From Clostridium sp. Marseille-P3244 (lineage in GTDB: Bacteria > Bacillota > Clostridia > Lachnospirales > Lachnospiraceae): a stretch of 64,000 nucleotides of DNA. The notes below the pieces were generated by a model. The model made no database searches. It saw nothing but the letters and a program-made list of their open reading frames with translations, and was not told where the DNA came from. The position numbers were made by a program, and so were the translations under genes. How positions within the stretch are numbered: the stretch's first letter is position 1; each line of letters starts with the position of its first letter. Location: the NCBI RefSeq assembly GCF_900120155.1, contig NZ_LT635549.1, positions 2,512,688-2,576,687 on the forward strand, in the 5' to 3' direction. Of the stretch, positions 19,801 to 26,385 are shown piece by piece.

Positions 19801-20035
19801 CCTGGATATGATCACCAACGGAGAGATCGACCTGATCGTCAACTCCCCATCCGGCAAGGAAAGCGTCCACGATGACAGTTATCTGCGGAAGGCTGCCATC
19901 AAGGCAAAAATCCCTTATGTGACTACCATTGCGGCCGCCAGAGCTACCTGCAGCGGTATCCGCTATGTGCAGGAGCACGGCAACGGGGATGTCAAATCCT
20001 TACAGCAGCTGCACAGCGAGATCCGTCCTGTGTAG
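16811..20035 (+). CDS. carB: Carbamoyl-phosphate synthase large subunit
   Basis: This 1074-residue enzyme makes carbamoyl phosphate for arginine and pyrimidines. It has two homologous ATP-grasp halves (about 1-400 and 550-935), an oligomerisation region between them and a C-terminal MGS-like allosteric domain (about 940-1074). [20 protein letters not shown] near the start and its counterpart [19 protein letters not shown] in the second half are diagnostic. The small glutaminase subunit gene (carA) is not next to it: DUF2325 lies upstream and a terminator follows. AGGAGG is 11 bases before the ATG, slightly far. Confidence 0.97.
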   Translation: [1074 protein letters not shown]

Positions 20036-20081
20036 AGACGGTAACCTCTTAAGATCTATATACGATTACGGCTCAGCTACG

Positions 20082-20120
20082 AAAAAGACCGGTTCGGACA
20101 AGATTTCCGACCGGTCTTTT
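20082..20120 (+). terminator. Intrinsic terminator of carB
   Basis: AAAAGACCGGTTCGGA and TCCGACCGGTCTTTT pair with one bulged base and end in Ts. It lies about 50 bases after the carB stop and could also serve the ferredoxin-like gene on the other strand. Confidence 0.85.
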
Positions 20121-20170
20121 AGACGCTGTCCAGCCAAAGTTCTTTTTAATATGGTCCCTATACTGTTGTC

Positions 20171-20779
20171 CTACTCGTCCAGGATCTTTCCATCCGTGGA
20201 TATGGTAACCACAGTCCAGGGGATCCGTTTCCCGCTGTTCTTAAGTGCTTCTCTGACCGCATACTCGATCCCGCCGCAGCAGGGCACTTCCATCCGGACC
20301 ACAGTCACGCTCCTGATGTCATTTTCCCGGATAATCTCCGTCAGCTTCTCGGCATAATCCACGCCGTCCAGCTTTGGGCATCCGACCAGCGTGATGCGCC
20401 CACGGATAAACGCCTCGTGGAACCCGGGATATGCATAGCCCGTACAGTCGGCCGCCACGAGCAGCTCTGCTCCGTCAAAATAAGGGGCTTTCACCGGCAC
20501 CAGTTTGATCTGCACCGGCCACTGGGACAGACGGCTTTCTTTCCTGCGCTGATTCGCCAGCACTGCTTCAAGATCATAGGCTGCGGCCTCCCGCTCAGTA
20601 AAGGTAATGGCGTCCACCGGACATACGGGGAGACAGTCTCCCAGTCCGTCACAGTAATCATCCCTCAGAAGTTTCGCTTTTCCGTTCACCATCCCGATCG
20701 CGCCCTCATGGCAGGCCTCGGCGCAGGCCCCGCACCCGTTGCATTTTTCTTCATCAATGTGTATGATCTTACGTACCAT
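20171..20779 (-). CDS. Ferredoxin-like 4Fe-4S protein
   Basis: This 202-residue protein has an N-terminal ferredoxin domain with two clusters: CNGCGACAEACHEG (residues about 13-26) and CDGLGDCLPVCPVDAI (about 42-57). A C-terminal part of about 120 residues follows, with further cysteines (ADCTGYAYPG, GCPKLDG, VPCCGGIEY). It likely carries electrons or handles a redox signal. A longer frame upstream exists, but the ATG at 20779 has GAGGAGA nine bases before it. It diverges from a Crp/Fnr regulator over a shared palindromic region, which suggests that this regulator controls it. Confidence 0.87.
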   Translation of the reverse strand: MVRKIIHIDEEKCNGCGACAEACHEGAIGMVNGKAKLLRDDYCDGLGDCLPVCPVDAITFTEREAAAYDLEAVLANQRRKESRLSQWPVQIKLVPVKAPYFDGAELLVAADCTGYAYPGFHEAFIRGRITLVGCPKLDGVDYAEKLTEIIRENDIRSVTVVRMEVPCCGGIEYAVREALKNSGKRIPWTVVTISTDGKILDE

Positions 20780-20820
20780 AATGATGGTTCTCCTCTCAGT
20801 TATTTTTATACGATATTTCC

Positions 20821-20878
20821 TTGACGCTTCATGTGAAGTATGACATAATACGAAACAAAAATCCGTTGTTATAACAAC
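20821..20878. promoter_or_regulatory. Divergent promoter with two dyads (Crp/Fnr type)
   Basis: On the plus strand TTGACG (20821-20826) and CATAAT (20844-20849) are 17 bases apart. The spacer holds CTTCA-TG-TGAAG (20827-20838). A perfect 14-base palindrome GTTGTTATAACAAC (20865-20878) lies between the promoter and the Crp/Fnr gene. The symmetric sites suit a dimeric Crp/Fnr-type regulator acting on itself and on the divergent ferredoxin-like gene. Confidence 0.6.
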
Positions 20879-20894
20879 ACGAAAGGTGAAATTT

Positions 20895-21554
20895 ATGGAA
20901 ACAGATCTGTCACGCATACAGCTTTTCTCCGGGATCAAAGATGAAGATATCCCGTCCATGCTCCACTGTCTCGGGGCAAAGGAACGATTTTACAAAAAAG
21001 GCGAGACTGTCTTTTCTCCAGGGGTTCCCACTGCACATCTGGGCCTCGTAAAAAGCGGACTAATTCTTATTGAACATATCGATGTCTGGGGCGGCAACAG
21101 CATCCTTGGAAATGCCGGGCCCGGAGCCATTTTCGGGGAAGCCTACGCCTGTCTTCCGAATGAGCCTCTCATGATCCATGCCACTGCGGCAAAAGACAGC
21201 CGGATCCTGCTGTTAGACGCAGCCAAAATCTGTCAGACCTGTCCCTCCTCCTGCCCTTTTCACGTAAAGCTGATCCGTAATCTTTTGTCTATCTGTGCTT
21301 CAAAAAATCTCCAGCTTTCCCGGAAAATTCTGCACACAGGGCCAAAATCCATCCGCGGAAAGTTGAAGTCTTATTTTTCCGACTGCATCCAGGCTTCCGG
21401 CAGCTATACCTTTGATATCCCCTATAACCGCCAGCAGCTGGCTGATTATCTTAACACTGACAGAAGCGCTCTGTCCGGTGAGCTGTCGAAAATGCAGAAG
21501 GAGGGGCTGATCCGGTATCACAAGAATCATTTTGTAGTGGACCGGGAAATATAA
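20895..21554 (+). CDS. Crp/Fnr family transcription regulator
   Basis: This 219-residue protein has an N-terminal cyclic-nucleotide-type beta barrel (about 10-115) and a C-terminal winged helix (about 145-215) with NRQQLADYLNTDRSALSGEL. A cysteine cluster CQTCPSSCPFH lies at the barrel-helix junction (about 110-120), an unusual place that suggests an iron-sulphur, haem or redox sensor rather than nucleotide binding. The ATG at 20895 has GAAAGG eight bases upstream; a GTG at 20886 overlaps that site. The divergent ferredoxin-like gene is the likely target, as in HcpR-like regulator pairs. Confidence 0.85.
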   Translation: METDLSRIQLFSGIKDEDIPSMLHCLGAKERFYKKGETVFSPGVPTAHLGLVKSGLILIEHIDVWGGNSILGNAGPGAIFGEAYACLPNEPLMIHATAAKDSRILLLDAAKICQTCPSSCPFHVKLIRNLLSICASKNLQLSRKILHTGPKSIRGKLKSYFSDCIQASGSYTFDIPYNRQQLADYLNTDRSALSGELSKMQKEGLIRYHKNHFVVDREI

Positions 21555-21617
21555 AGCGAAAATTCCGAACGCTCTGTTATTTTTCTGTTAAATTAGTTCA
21601 TACTTCCCTAACTCTGC

Positions 21618-21646
21618 TTGTGAGGCCTCAATAAGTTTGATAAAAT
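21618..21646 (+). promoter_or_regulatory. Promoter of the lipoprotein gene
   Basis: TTGTGA (21618-21623) and TAAAAT (21641-21646) are 17 bases apart, 37 bases before the start codon. Confidence 0.6.
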
Positions 21647-21683
21647 TAATACAGATATTTATATTTCAAGGAGGAAAAAGGAA

Positions 21684-22238
21684 ATGAAAAAACGTATTCA
21701 AAGATTGTTGCTGATCATGTGCGTTTCCGCATCTGTGTTTGCCTTCACTGCATGTGGAAACTCTGACAGCTCTGATCCGGAAACACAGAAGGAAGACGTG
21801 AAGGAAGAAGACAAAGAAGCAGAAGATCCGGCTGAAGAAGAACCGGCCGCAGAAGACGCATCCGCAGCGGAAGCTGACGGAGAAGACACTGCAGATCTGC
21901 CTTCCGGGAAATTCGCGACAATTGAAGAAATGATCAATTCTGATCTGATGAAAGACACGCTGGAGTCCCAGCTTTCCTCACTGGAAGGCAGCGGCATCAG
22001 TGCATCACTTGCAGCTGACGGGAATAAACTGATCTATAATTTCACAATTGAGGATCCCAACCTTGCTGCTGCCATGGATACCGCTACCCTGGAATCATCT
22101 CTTGATTCCCAGGCTTCTACTTTTGGCTCCGTTGCTTCCAGTCTGTCGGCTGCGGTAGAAGTAGAAAACCCGGTGATCGTTGTCCGCTATCTGGACAGCA
22201 ATGGAAATGAACTCGCCTCAAGAGAATTCACCGGCTGA
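21684..22238 (+). CDS. Putative lipoprotein with acidic linker
   Basis: This 184-residue protein has a signal peptide (MKKRIQRLLLIMCVSASVFA) ending in the lipobox FTAC-G, so the cysteine at residue 25 should be lipidated and the protein anchored outside the membrane. Residues 28-75 are almost all E, D, A and K and form a flexible linker. The C-terminal part (about 75-184) is a small soluble domain resembling the DUF4854 group of Lachnospiraceae lipoproteins; that family match is from memory. AGGAGG precedes the ATG. Function unknown. Confidence 0.8.
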   Translation: MKKRIQRLLLIMCVSASVFAFTACGNSDSSDPETQKEDVKEEDKEAEDPAEEEPAAEDASAAEADGEDTADLPSGKFATIEEMINSDLMKDTLESQLSSLEGSGISASLAADGNKLIYNFTIEDPNLAAAMDTATLESSLDSQASTFGSVASSLSAAVEVENPVIVVRYLDSNGNELASREFTG

Positions 22239-22278
22239 TTTTTTCATTGTTCTTAAGGGAACACCTTTTTATAATTGC

Positions 22279-22329
22279 TGATAAAAAACGATCTCAGACA
22301 TCATACCCGTGTCTGAGATCGTTTTTATC
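22279..22329. terminator. Bidirectional terminator
   Basis: ATAAAAAACGATCTCAGAC and GTCTGAGATCGTTTTTAT pair almost perfectly (one extra A) around an 11-base loop, with Ts on both sides. It separates the convergent lipoprotein and P1B-ATPase genes. Confidence 0.9.
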
Positions 22330-24421
22330 AGAAGCTTTTTCTTCCCTCTGGCAGAAGCTCTTCCATACTCTTCAGGCTGATTGCCAGTGTGGACGTATTG
22401 TGCAGGAGTGCCGAGACAGCAGGACGGATCGCTCCTGTAACGCCCAGGATAATAAGTCCTGCATTGACGCCTACGATGCTCCTGTAATTTGTCTGTATCC
22501 TTTTCATCAATTCATTCGCCAGCTGTCTGAGTACCACGATCTCGCGCAGGTCATCCACTGCCATAGTAATATCGGCAATTTCCCTGGCAATCTCTGCTCC
22601 GTCACTGATGGCAATTCCGGCATCGGCCGCGGACAGGGCCGGAGAGTCGTTGATACCGTCTCCGATCATAATGACCTTTCGTCCGGAAGCTTTCTCTTTC
22701 TCAACAAATTCCACCTTGTCTTCCGGCAGGACTTCCGCATAGTATTCATCTACCCCGATCCTTCCCGCCACAGACGCGGCAGTACGTTCACTGTCTCCTG
22801 TCATCATAACGATTTTAGAGATACCTTCTCTTCTGAGCATCTGCACCATATCCCCGGCCTCAGCCCGGAGTGGGTCTTCAATACAGATAACAGCGGCCAG
22901 CACTCCGTCCACTGCCAGATACAGATGAGAGTACTCCGGAGGCAGAGCTTCAAACTGTGCCTGGTATTCCGGCCGTATAGTGCATTTCTCATCTTCAAAT
23001 ACAAAATGGCTGCTGCCGATCACCACTTTTTTCCCTTCAATAGCGGAAGAAATCCCGTGAGCCACTACATATTCTACTCTGGAATGCATTTCTTCGTGGA
23101 ACAGCCTTTTCTTTTTTGCCGCGTCAACTACAGCCTTTGCCATAGAATGAGGAAAATGTTCTTCCAGGCAGGCGGCAATCCTCAGTGCTTCATCCTCGGG
23201 ATAATCCGAGAAGGCTACAACTTTTATGACAGTAGGTTTCGCCTTTGTCAATGTTCCCGTTTTATCAAACACAATCGTATCCGCTTCCGCGACGGCCTCC
23301 AGATACTTTCCACCTTTTACCGTGATCCCATGCTGTCCTGCCTCGCGGATGGCTGAAAGGACTGAGATCGGAATAGCCAGTTTCAATGCACAGGAGAAAT
23401 CTACCATAAGCACTGCCAGAGCTTTTGTCACATTCCTCGTCAAGATTCCCGCGATACCTGTACCGAGCAGCGTATATGGCACAAGCCGGTCCGCCAGGTG
23501 TTCTGCTTTGCTTTCCAGAGATGATTTTAATTTCTCCGAGTCTTCGATCATAGCAACAATCTTTTCAAATCTGGTTGATCCGGACACTGCTTTAACCAGG
23601 ATCTCAAGTTCTCCCTCCTCCACCACGGTCCCGGCATAGACGGACTGTCCCACAGCTCTTCTGACCGGCACCGGTTCTCCTGTAAGTGAAGCCTGATTCA
23701 CCATGCCTTCTCCCCCTGAGACTTCACCGTCAAAGGGGATTACATTTCCCATATGTACCACGACAAGATCCCCGGGAGTGATCTCGGAAGCGTCAACGAG
23801 CACTTCCTGTCCCTGATTCTTTTGCCATACTTTTTTGATATTTAAGGACATGCTGCGCGCAAGGTCTCTGACCGATTTCTTGTGAGTCCACTCTTCCAGT
23901 ATTTCGCCCACACCCAAAAGGAACATGACAGAGCCGGCCGTATTAAAGTCTCCCCTAAGAACAGACACCCCGATAGCAGCCGCGTCAAGTACGGGGACTT
24001 CCATCTTTTTTCTTCCCAGACATTTCATTCCATTCCAGATATAACCCATGGCCCTCATCGTCATCCATATTTTTCTGAGGGAATAGGGAATGAAAAACCT
24101 TCCTCCGTAATGGAGAAGAGTCTTCATGATCAGCCTTTCTCTGTAAATTGAATTCATTTTTCTGCCTGAGCTTGTCAGTACATTTTCAGGTACATCCGCC
24201 TTCTCATAGCTGAAAGCTCTTAATATAGAAATCAAATCTTCCCGGCTTCCGTCATAACAGATGACGGCGTCTGCGGTGCGTTCATACACCTTTACATCTG
24301 TTACACTTTCCTGCTTTTCCAGAAACCAGCAAAGAGTATCCGCCTGCGCATAGGACATCCTGTCCTGGACAACATGTATACGCAGACGGCCTTTAATCTC
24401 ATGCTTTATAATAAATTTCAT
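22328..24421 (-). CDS. P1B-type heavy-metal ATPase, divergent subfamily
   Basis: This 697-residue membrane pump has an N-terminal HMA-like fold (about 1-75) that lacks the CxxC metal site, then membrane helices, actuator QASLTGEPVPV, phosphorylation site FDKTGTLTKAKPT and hinge MIGDGINDSPAL. It differs from classical copper or zinc pumps. The intramembrane motif reads DFSCALKLAIP rather than CPx or SPC, and the usual HP dipeptide in the nucleotide domain reads PHS (EEHFPHSMAKAVV). The cargo therefore cannot be assigned; iron or manganese export fits the feo context but is inference. It follows a DUF6110-like gene and a 26-residue peptide gene in one operon. Confidence 0.88.
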   Translation of the reverse strand: MKFIIKHEIKGRLRIHVVQDRMSYAQADTLCWFLEKQESVTDVKVYERTADAVICYDGSREDLISILRAFSYEKADVPENVLTSSGRKMNSIYRERLIMKTLLHYGGRFFIPYSLRKIWMTMRAMGYIWNGMKCLGRKKMEVPVLDAAAIGVSVLRGDFNTAGSVMFLLGVGEILEEWTHKKSVRDLARSMSLNIKKVWQKNQGQEVLVDASEITPGDLVVVHMGNVIPFDGEVSGGEGMVNQASLTGEPVPVRRAVGQSVYAGTVVEEGELEILVKAVSGSTRFEKIVAMIEDSEKLKSSLESKAEHLADRLVPYTLLGTGIAGILTRNVTKALAVLMVDFSCALKLAIPISVLSAIREAGQHGITVKGGKYLEAVAEADTIVFDKTGTLTKAKPTVIKVVAFSDYPEDEALRIAACLEEHFPHSMAKAVVDAAKKKRLFHEEMHSRVEYVVAHGISSAIEGKKVVIGSSHFVFEDEKCTIRPEYQAQFEALPPEYSHLYLAVDGVLAAVICIEDPLRAEAGDMVQMLRREGISKIVMMTGDSERTAASVAGRIGVDEYYAEVLPEDKVEFVEKEKASGRKVIMIGDGINDSPALSAADAGIAISDGAEIAREIADITMAVDDLREIVVLRQLANELMKRIQTNYRSIVGVNAGLIILGVTGAIRPAVSALLHNTSTLAISLKSMEELLPEGRKSF

Positions 24422-24427
24422 AACCTG

Positions 24428-24739
24428 TTATACAGTCTCTTCCCTGAGATCATCCGCACCGGCACTATTCTCAGAGAAAATGTCTTCCTGCACGGCAGCA
24501 GCCTCCTCGGCCGCTCTCTTCTCATTAATCTGCTGAGCCTCCGCAAGGATATCCTCCGCATTCTCCTGCACAGTTGCCGCCGTTTTCATCACACAATCCT
24601 TTGCTCTCAGAGCTGCGGCAGTACAGTTGGTATAGACCTTCTTCGCGTCCTTGCTGGAAAGCATTTTCACACCGGCAGTCCCAAACAGGACACCTCCCGC
24701 AAAAAGTCCGATCTTCTTCATAGTCGAAATACTGAACAT
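24428..24739 (-). CDS. DUF6110-like small membrane-associated protein
   Basis: This 103-residue protein opens MFSISTMKKIGLFAGGVLFG, giving one N-terminal hydrophobic segment. The block SSKDAKKVYTNCTAAALRAKDCVMK has two cysteines, and a long charged helical tail follows. The pattern resembles the DUF6110 family found beside heavy-metal ATPases; I recognise it from memory with moderate confidence. The ATG at 24739 has AGGAGGT six bases upstream; the longer reading from 24772 does not. It is six bases upstream of the P1B ATPase, so a partner or chaperone role is likely. Confidence 0.8.
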   Translation of the reverse strand: MFSISTMKKIGLFAGGVLFGTAGVKMLSSKDAKKVYTNCTAAALRAKDCVMKTAATVQENAEDILAEAQQINEKRAAEEAAAVQEDIFSENSAGADDLREETV

Positions 24740-24792
24740 AAAAATACCTCCTGTAAATCTAAAAATTTTCATTCATCAGTTGTGATCTGGGC

Positions 24793-24873
24793 TTATTTGT
24801 GTCTGTAACCTGTATAAAACAGCATCAGAAAACAGAAAACCGATGCCCACGCCCAGAATTTATGCTGTTTCAT
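24793..24873 (-). CDS. 26-residue membrane peptide of the metal-ATPase operon
   Basis: A short reading frame encodes MKQHKFWAWASVFCFLMLFY-TGYRHK. It has a basic start, one hydrophobic segment of about 15 residues rich in aromatics, and a basic end, so it should be a single-pass membrane peptide. AGGAAG lies nine bases before the ATG. It lies 53 bases upstream of the DUF6110-like gene and points the same way. The aromatic, balanced composition argues against chance translation, and I recall similar tiny proteins beside such ATPases in related genomes. Function unknown; a small regulator or subunit of the pump is possible. Confidence 0.7.
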   Translation of the reverse strand: MKQHKFWAWASVFCFLMLFYTGYRHK

Positions 24874-24988
24874 GTTCCACCACTTCCTTTAATAAATGCA
24901 TGTAAATTATCTGATCCTGTCACATCATAGCAATCTTATTTGAAAATAGTCAATTCTAATAAGGCTTAATGAAAAATATTATCAGTTT

Positions 24989-25036
24989 GAAAATTGGGGA
25001 CAGGTACCTTTTAAAAGGTACCTGTCCCCAATTTTC
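24989..25036. repeat. 48-base perfect palindromic repeat, copy 1
   Basis: Two 24-base arms are perfectly complementary with no spacer, centred on TTTTAAAA at 25009-25016. The core GTACCTTTTAAAAGGTAC and the outer GGGG/CCCC are shared with a second element at 63202-63241. It lies in the gap between the Fur-like gene and the 26-residue peptide gene. As RNA it would form a very strong hairpin with Ts after it, so it can also end transcription in either direction. The GGGGACAGGTACC arm resembles extragenic palindromes I associate with REP-type elements. Confidence 0.9.
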
Positions 25037-25074
25037 GCCAAAATCAGAATATTCTGAATATATCTGTAAAATTA

Positions 25075-25485
25075 CTATTTATGTATTCTAATTTGTGTAA
25101 TCTTCTGATCTTTAAGATAACCGCACTGCTTCATCCCTTCCCGGATCACTGTATTCCATCTGTTTTGTGACAGATGATACGTTGTATTGTCATCCAGTAC
25201 GATCACGCACCCATCCCCTGCCGAATCCTCTATTTTCTCTTCTCCGGGATATTCTACTTTGTACATATTCTTCCGGCTGATCGCGCCGATATCCTCCAAA
25301 GCGTTTACCATCCGGTACACTGTCGCCACTCCGATCCCGCTGTCTGTCTTTGATGCCTTATAAAAAATCTCCTTACAGCTTGAACAGTCATTTTCAAGAA
25401 TGATATCAATGAGCATCTGGCGCTGCTTTGTAATACGGCATCCATTTTCTTTCAGTTTTTCTATGATCTGTTCTTTCTTACCCAC
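25075..25485 (-). CDS. Fur-family-like regulator with atypical C-terminus
   Basis: This 136-residue protein (GTG start at 25485, AGAGGA eight bases upstream) has a Fur winged-helix head (about 1-85): ENGCRITKQRQMLIDIILEN and GVATVYRMVNALEDIGAI. The C-terminal dimer domain is short and lacks the histidine cluster and paired CxxC cysteines that bind metal in Fur, Zur and PerR. It reads instead CVIVLDDNTTYHLSQNRW. A longer start at 25527 has no ribosome site. It follows two HMA proteins after feoB, so metal regulation is likely, but classical metal sensing is doubtful. Confidence 0.8.
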   Translation of the reverse strand: MGKKEQIIEKLKENGCRITKQRQMLIDIILENDCSSCKEIFYKASKTDSGIGVATVYRMVNALEDIGAISRKNMYKVEYPGEEKIEDSAGDGCVIVLDDNTTYHLSQNRWNTVIREGMKQCGYLKDQKITQIRIHK

Positions 25486-25550
25486 GACAGATTTCCTCTT
25501 TCCGTCCTGCCTTCGCACAGCTCCCACAGTTGCGGATGACAGAGTTTCCC

Positions 25551-25910
25551 TTATGAGATATTGACAACTTCAAATCCCGCGCTTTCCACGGCCCGCTTCA
25601 GTTCACTTTCCTCTATCTCGCGGTCAAAGATCACTTCCGCACTGCCATCACTCAGGCTCACCTTCGCAGATACGCCATCAAGCGCATTAAGTGCGCCTGC
25701 AACACTGTTGACACAGTTCTGGCAGTGCATTCCTGAAATCTTTATGACTTTTCTGCCTTTTACCGGTCCGGACAGTTTCTTTTTCTTTGTCCGGACTGTG
25801 CCCGGACCGCCCCCGCAGCACGCCCCTTCTCCTTTAAAATGTTTGATCGAATTTTTTACCGCAAAGATAAGAACTACGATCACGATCAGTATGATGATCA
25901 CATCAGTCAT
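25551..25910 (-). CDS. FeoB-associated-type membrane protein fused to an HMA domain (1)
   Basis: This 119-residue protein has an N-terminal membrane segment (MTDVIIILIVIVVLIFAV), a short cysteine patch (ACCGGG, about 31-36), a basic linker (TKKKKLSG) and an HMA domain (about 53-119) with the metal site GMHCQNC. The head resembles the small Cys-rich FeoB-associated proteins; the tail is a copper/iron-type ferredoxin-like metal binder. It may bind metal at the inner face of the membrane. A paralogue with the same design lies 14 bases upstream, and both follow feoB on the same strand. Confidence 0.85.
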   Translation of the reverse strand: MTDVIIILIVIVVLIFAVKNSIKHFKGEGACCGGGPGTVRTKKKKLSGPVKGRKVIKISGMHCQNCVNSVAGALNALDGVSAKVSLSDGSAEVIFDREIEESELKRAVESAGFEVVNIS

Positions 25911-25923
25911 TACAATCCCTCTT

Positions 25924-26304
25924 TCATCTTTTTGAAATACTGATGACCTGATATCCTGCTTTTTCTACTGCTTTTTTCAGGATGTCATCCCCGACTTCCC
26001 TGTCAAGAGAAATCCTTGCCGTGCCTTTCGAAAAATTGATATCTGCCTGTACTCCATCGATCCGATTCAGAACATTTGTTATATCCATCGCGCAATGTGC
26101 ACATTGCATTCCGGAAATCTTCATAGTCTTTCTTCCAACCACCGGTCCATCCAGCTTTTTCTCCGGCATTTTTACGCTTCCGGGGCAGCTGCCTCCGGCC
26201 GGACATCCGATACACTTCACCCCACTTCTTTTTGCCTTTATTATATATGTCACCGCGCCTCCAACCAGAATCACCAGAAGGATTATCACAATAATATTTA
26301 CCAT
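25924..26304 (-). CDS. FeoB-associated-type membrane protein fused to an HMA domain (2)
   Basis: This 126-residue paralogue of the next gene has an N-terminal membrane segment (VNIIVIILLVILVGGAV). A richer cysteine patch follows (CIGCPAGGSC, about 31-40), then the linker KKLDGPVVGRKTMKISG and an HMA domain with GMQCAHCAMD. The shared linker motif (K-L-x-GPV-x-GRK) shows the pair arose by duplication. The ATG at 26304 is preferred; a TTG at 26307 lies too close to AGGAGG. It follows feoB by about 80 bases and is presumably expressed with it. Confidence 0.85.
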   Translation of the reverse strand: MVNIIVIILLVILVGGAVTYIIKAKRSGVKCIGCPAGGSCPGSVKMPEKKLDGPVVGRKTMKISGMQCAHCAMDITNVLNRIDGVQADINFSKGTARISLDREVGDDILKKAVEKAGYQVISISKR

Positions 26305-26385
26305 CAATACCTCCTCTCTGCTTCAACGCCAAAAGGCGGACAAAGCAGATGCGCTTCGTCCACCACTGGCCACTGTAATTATATT

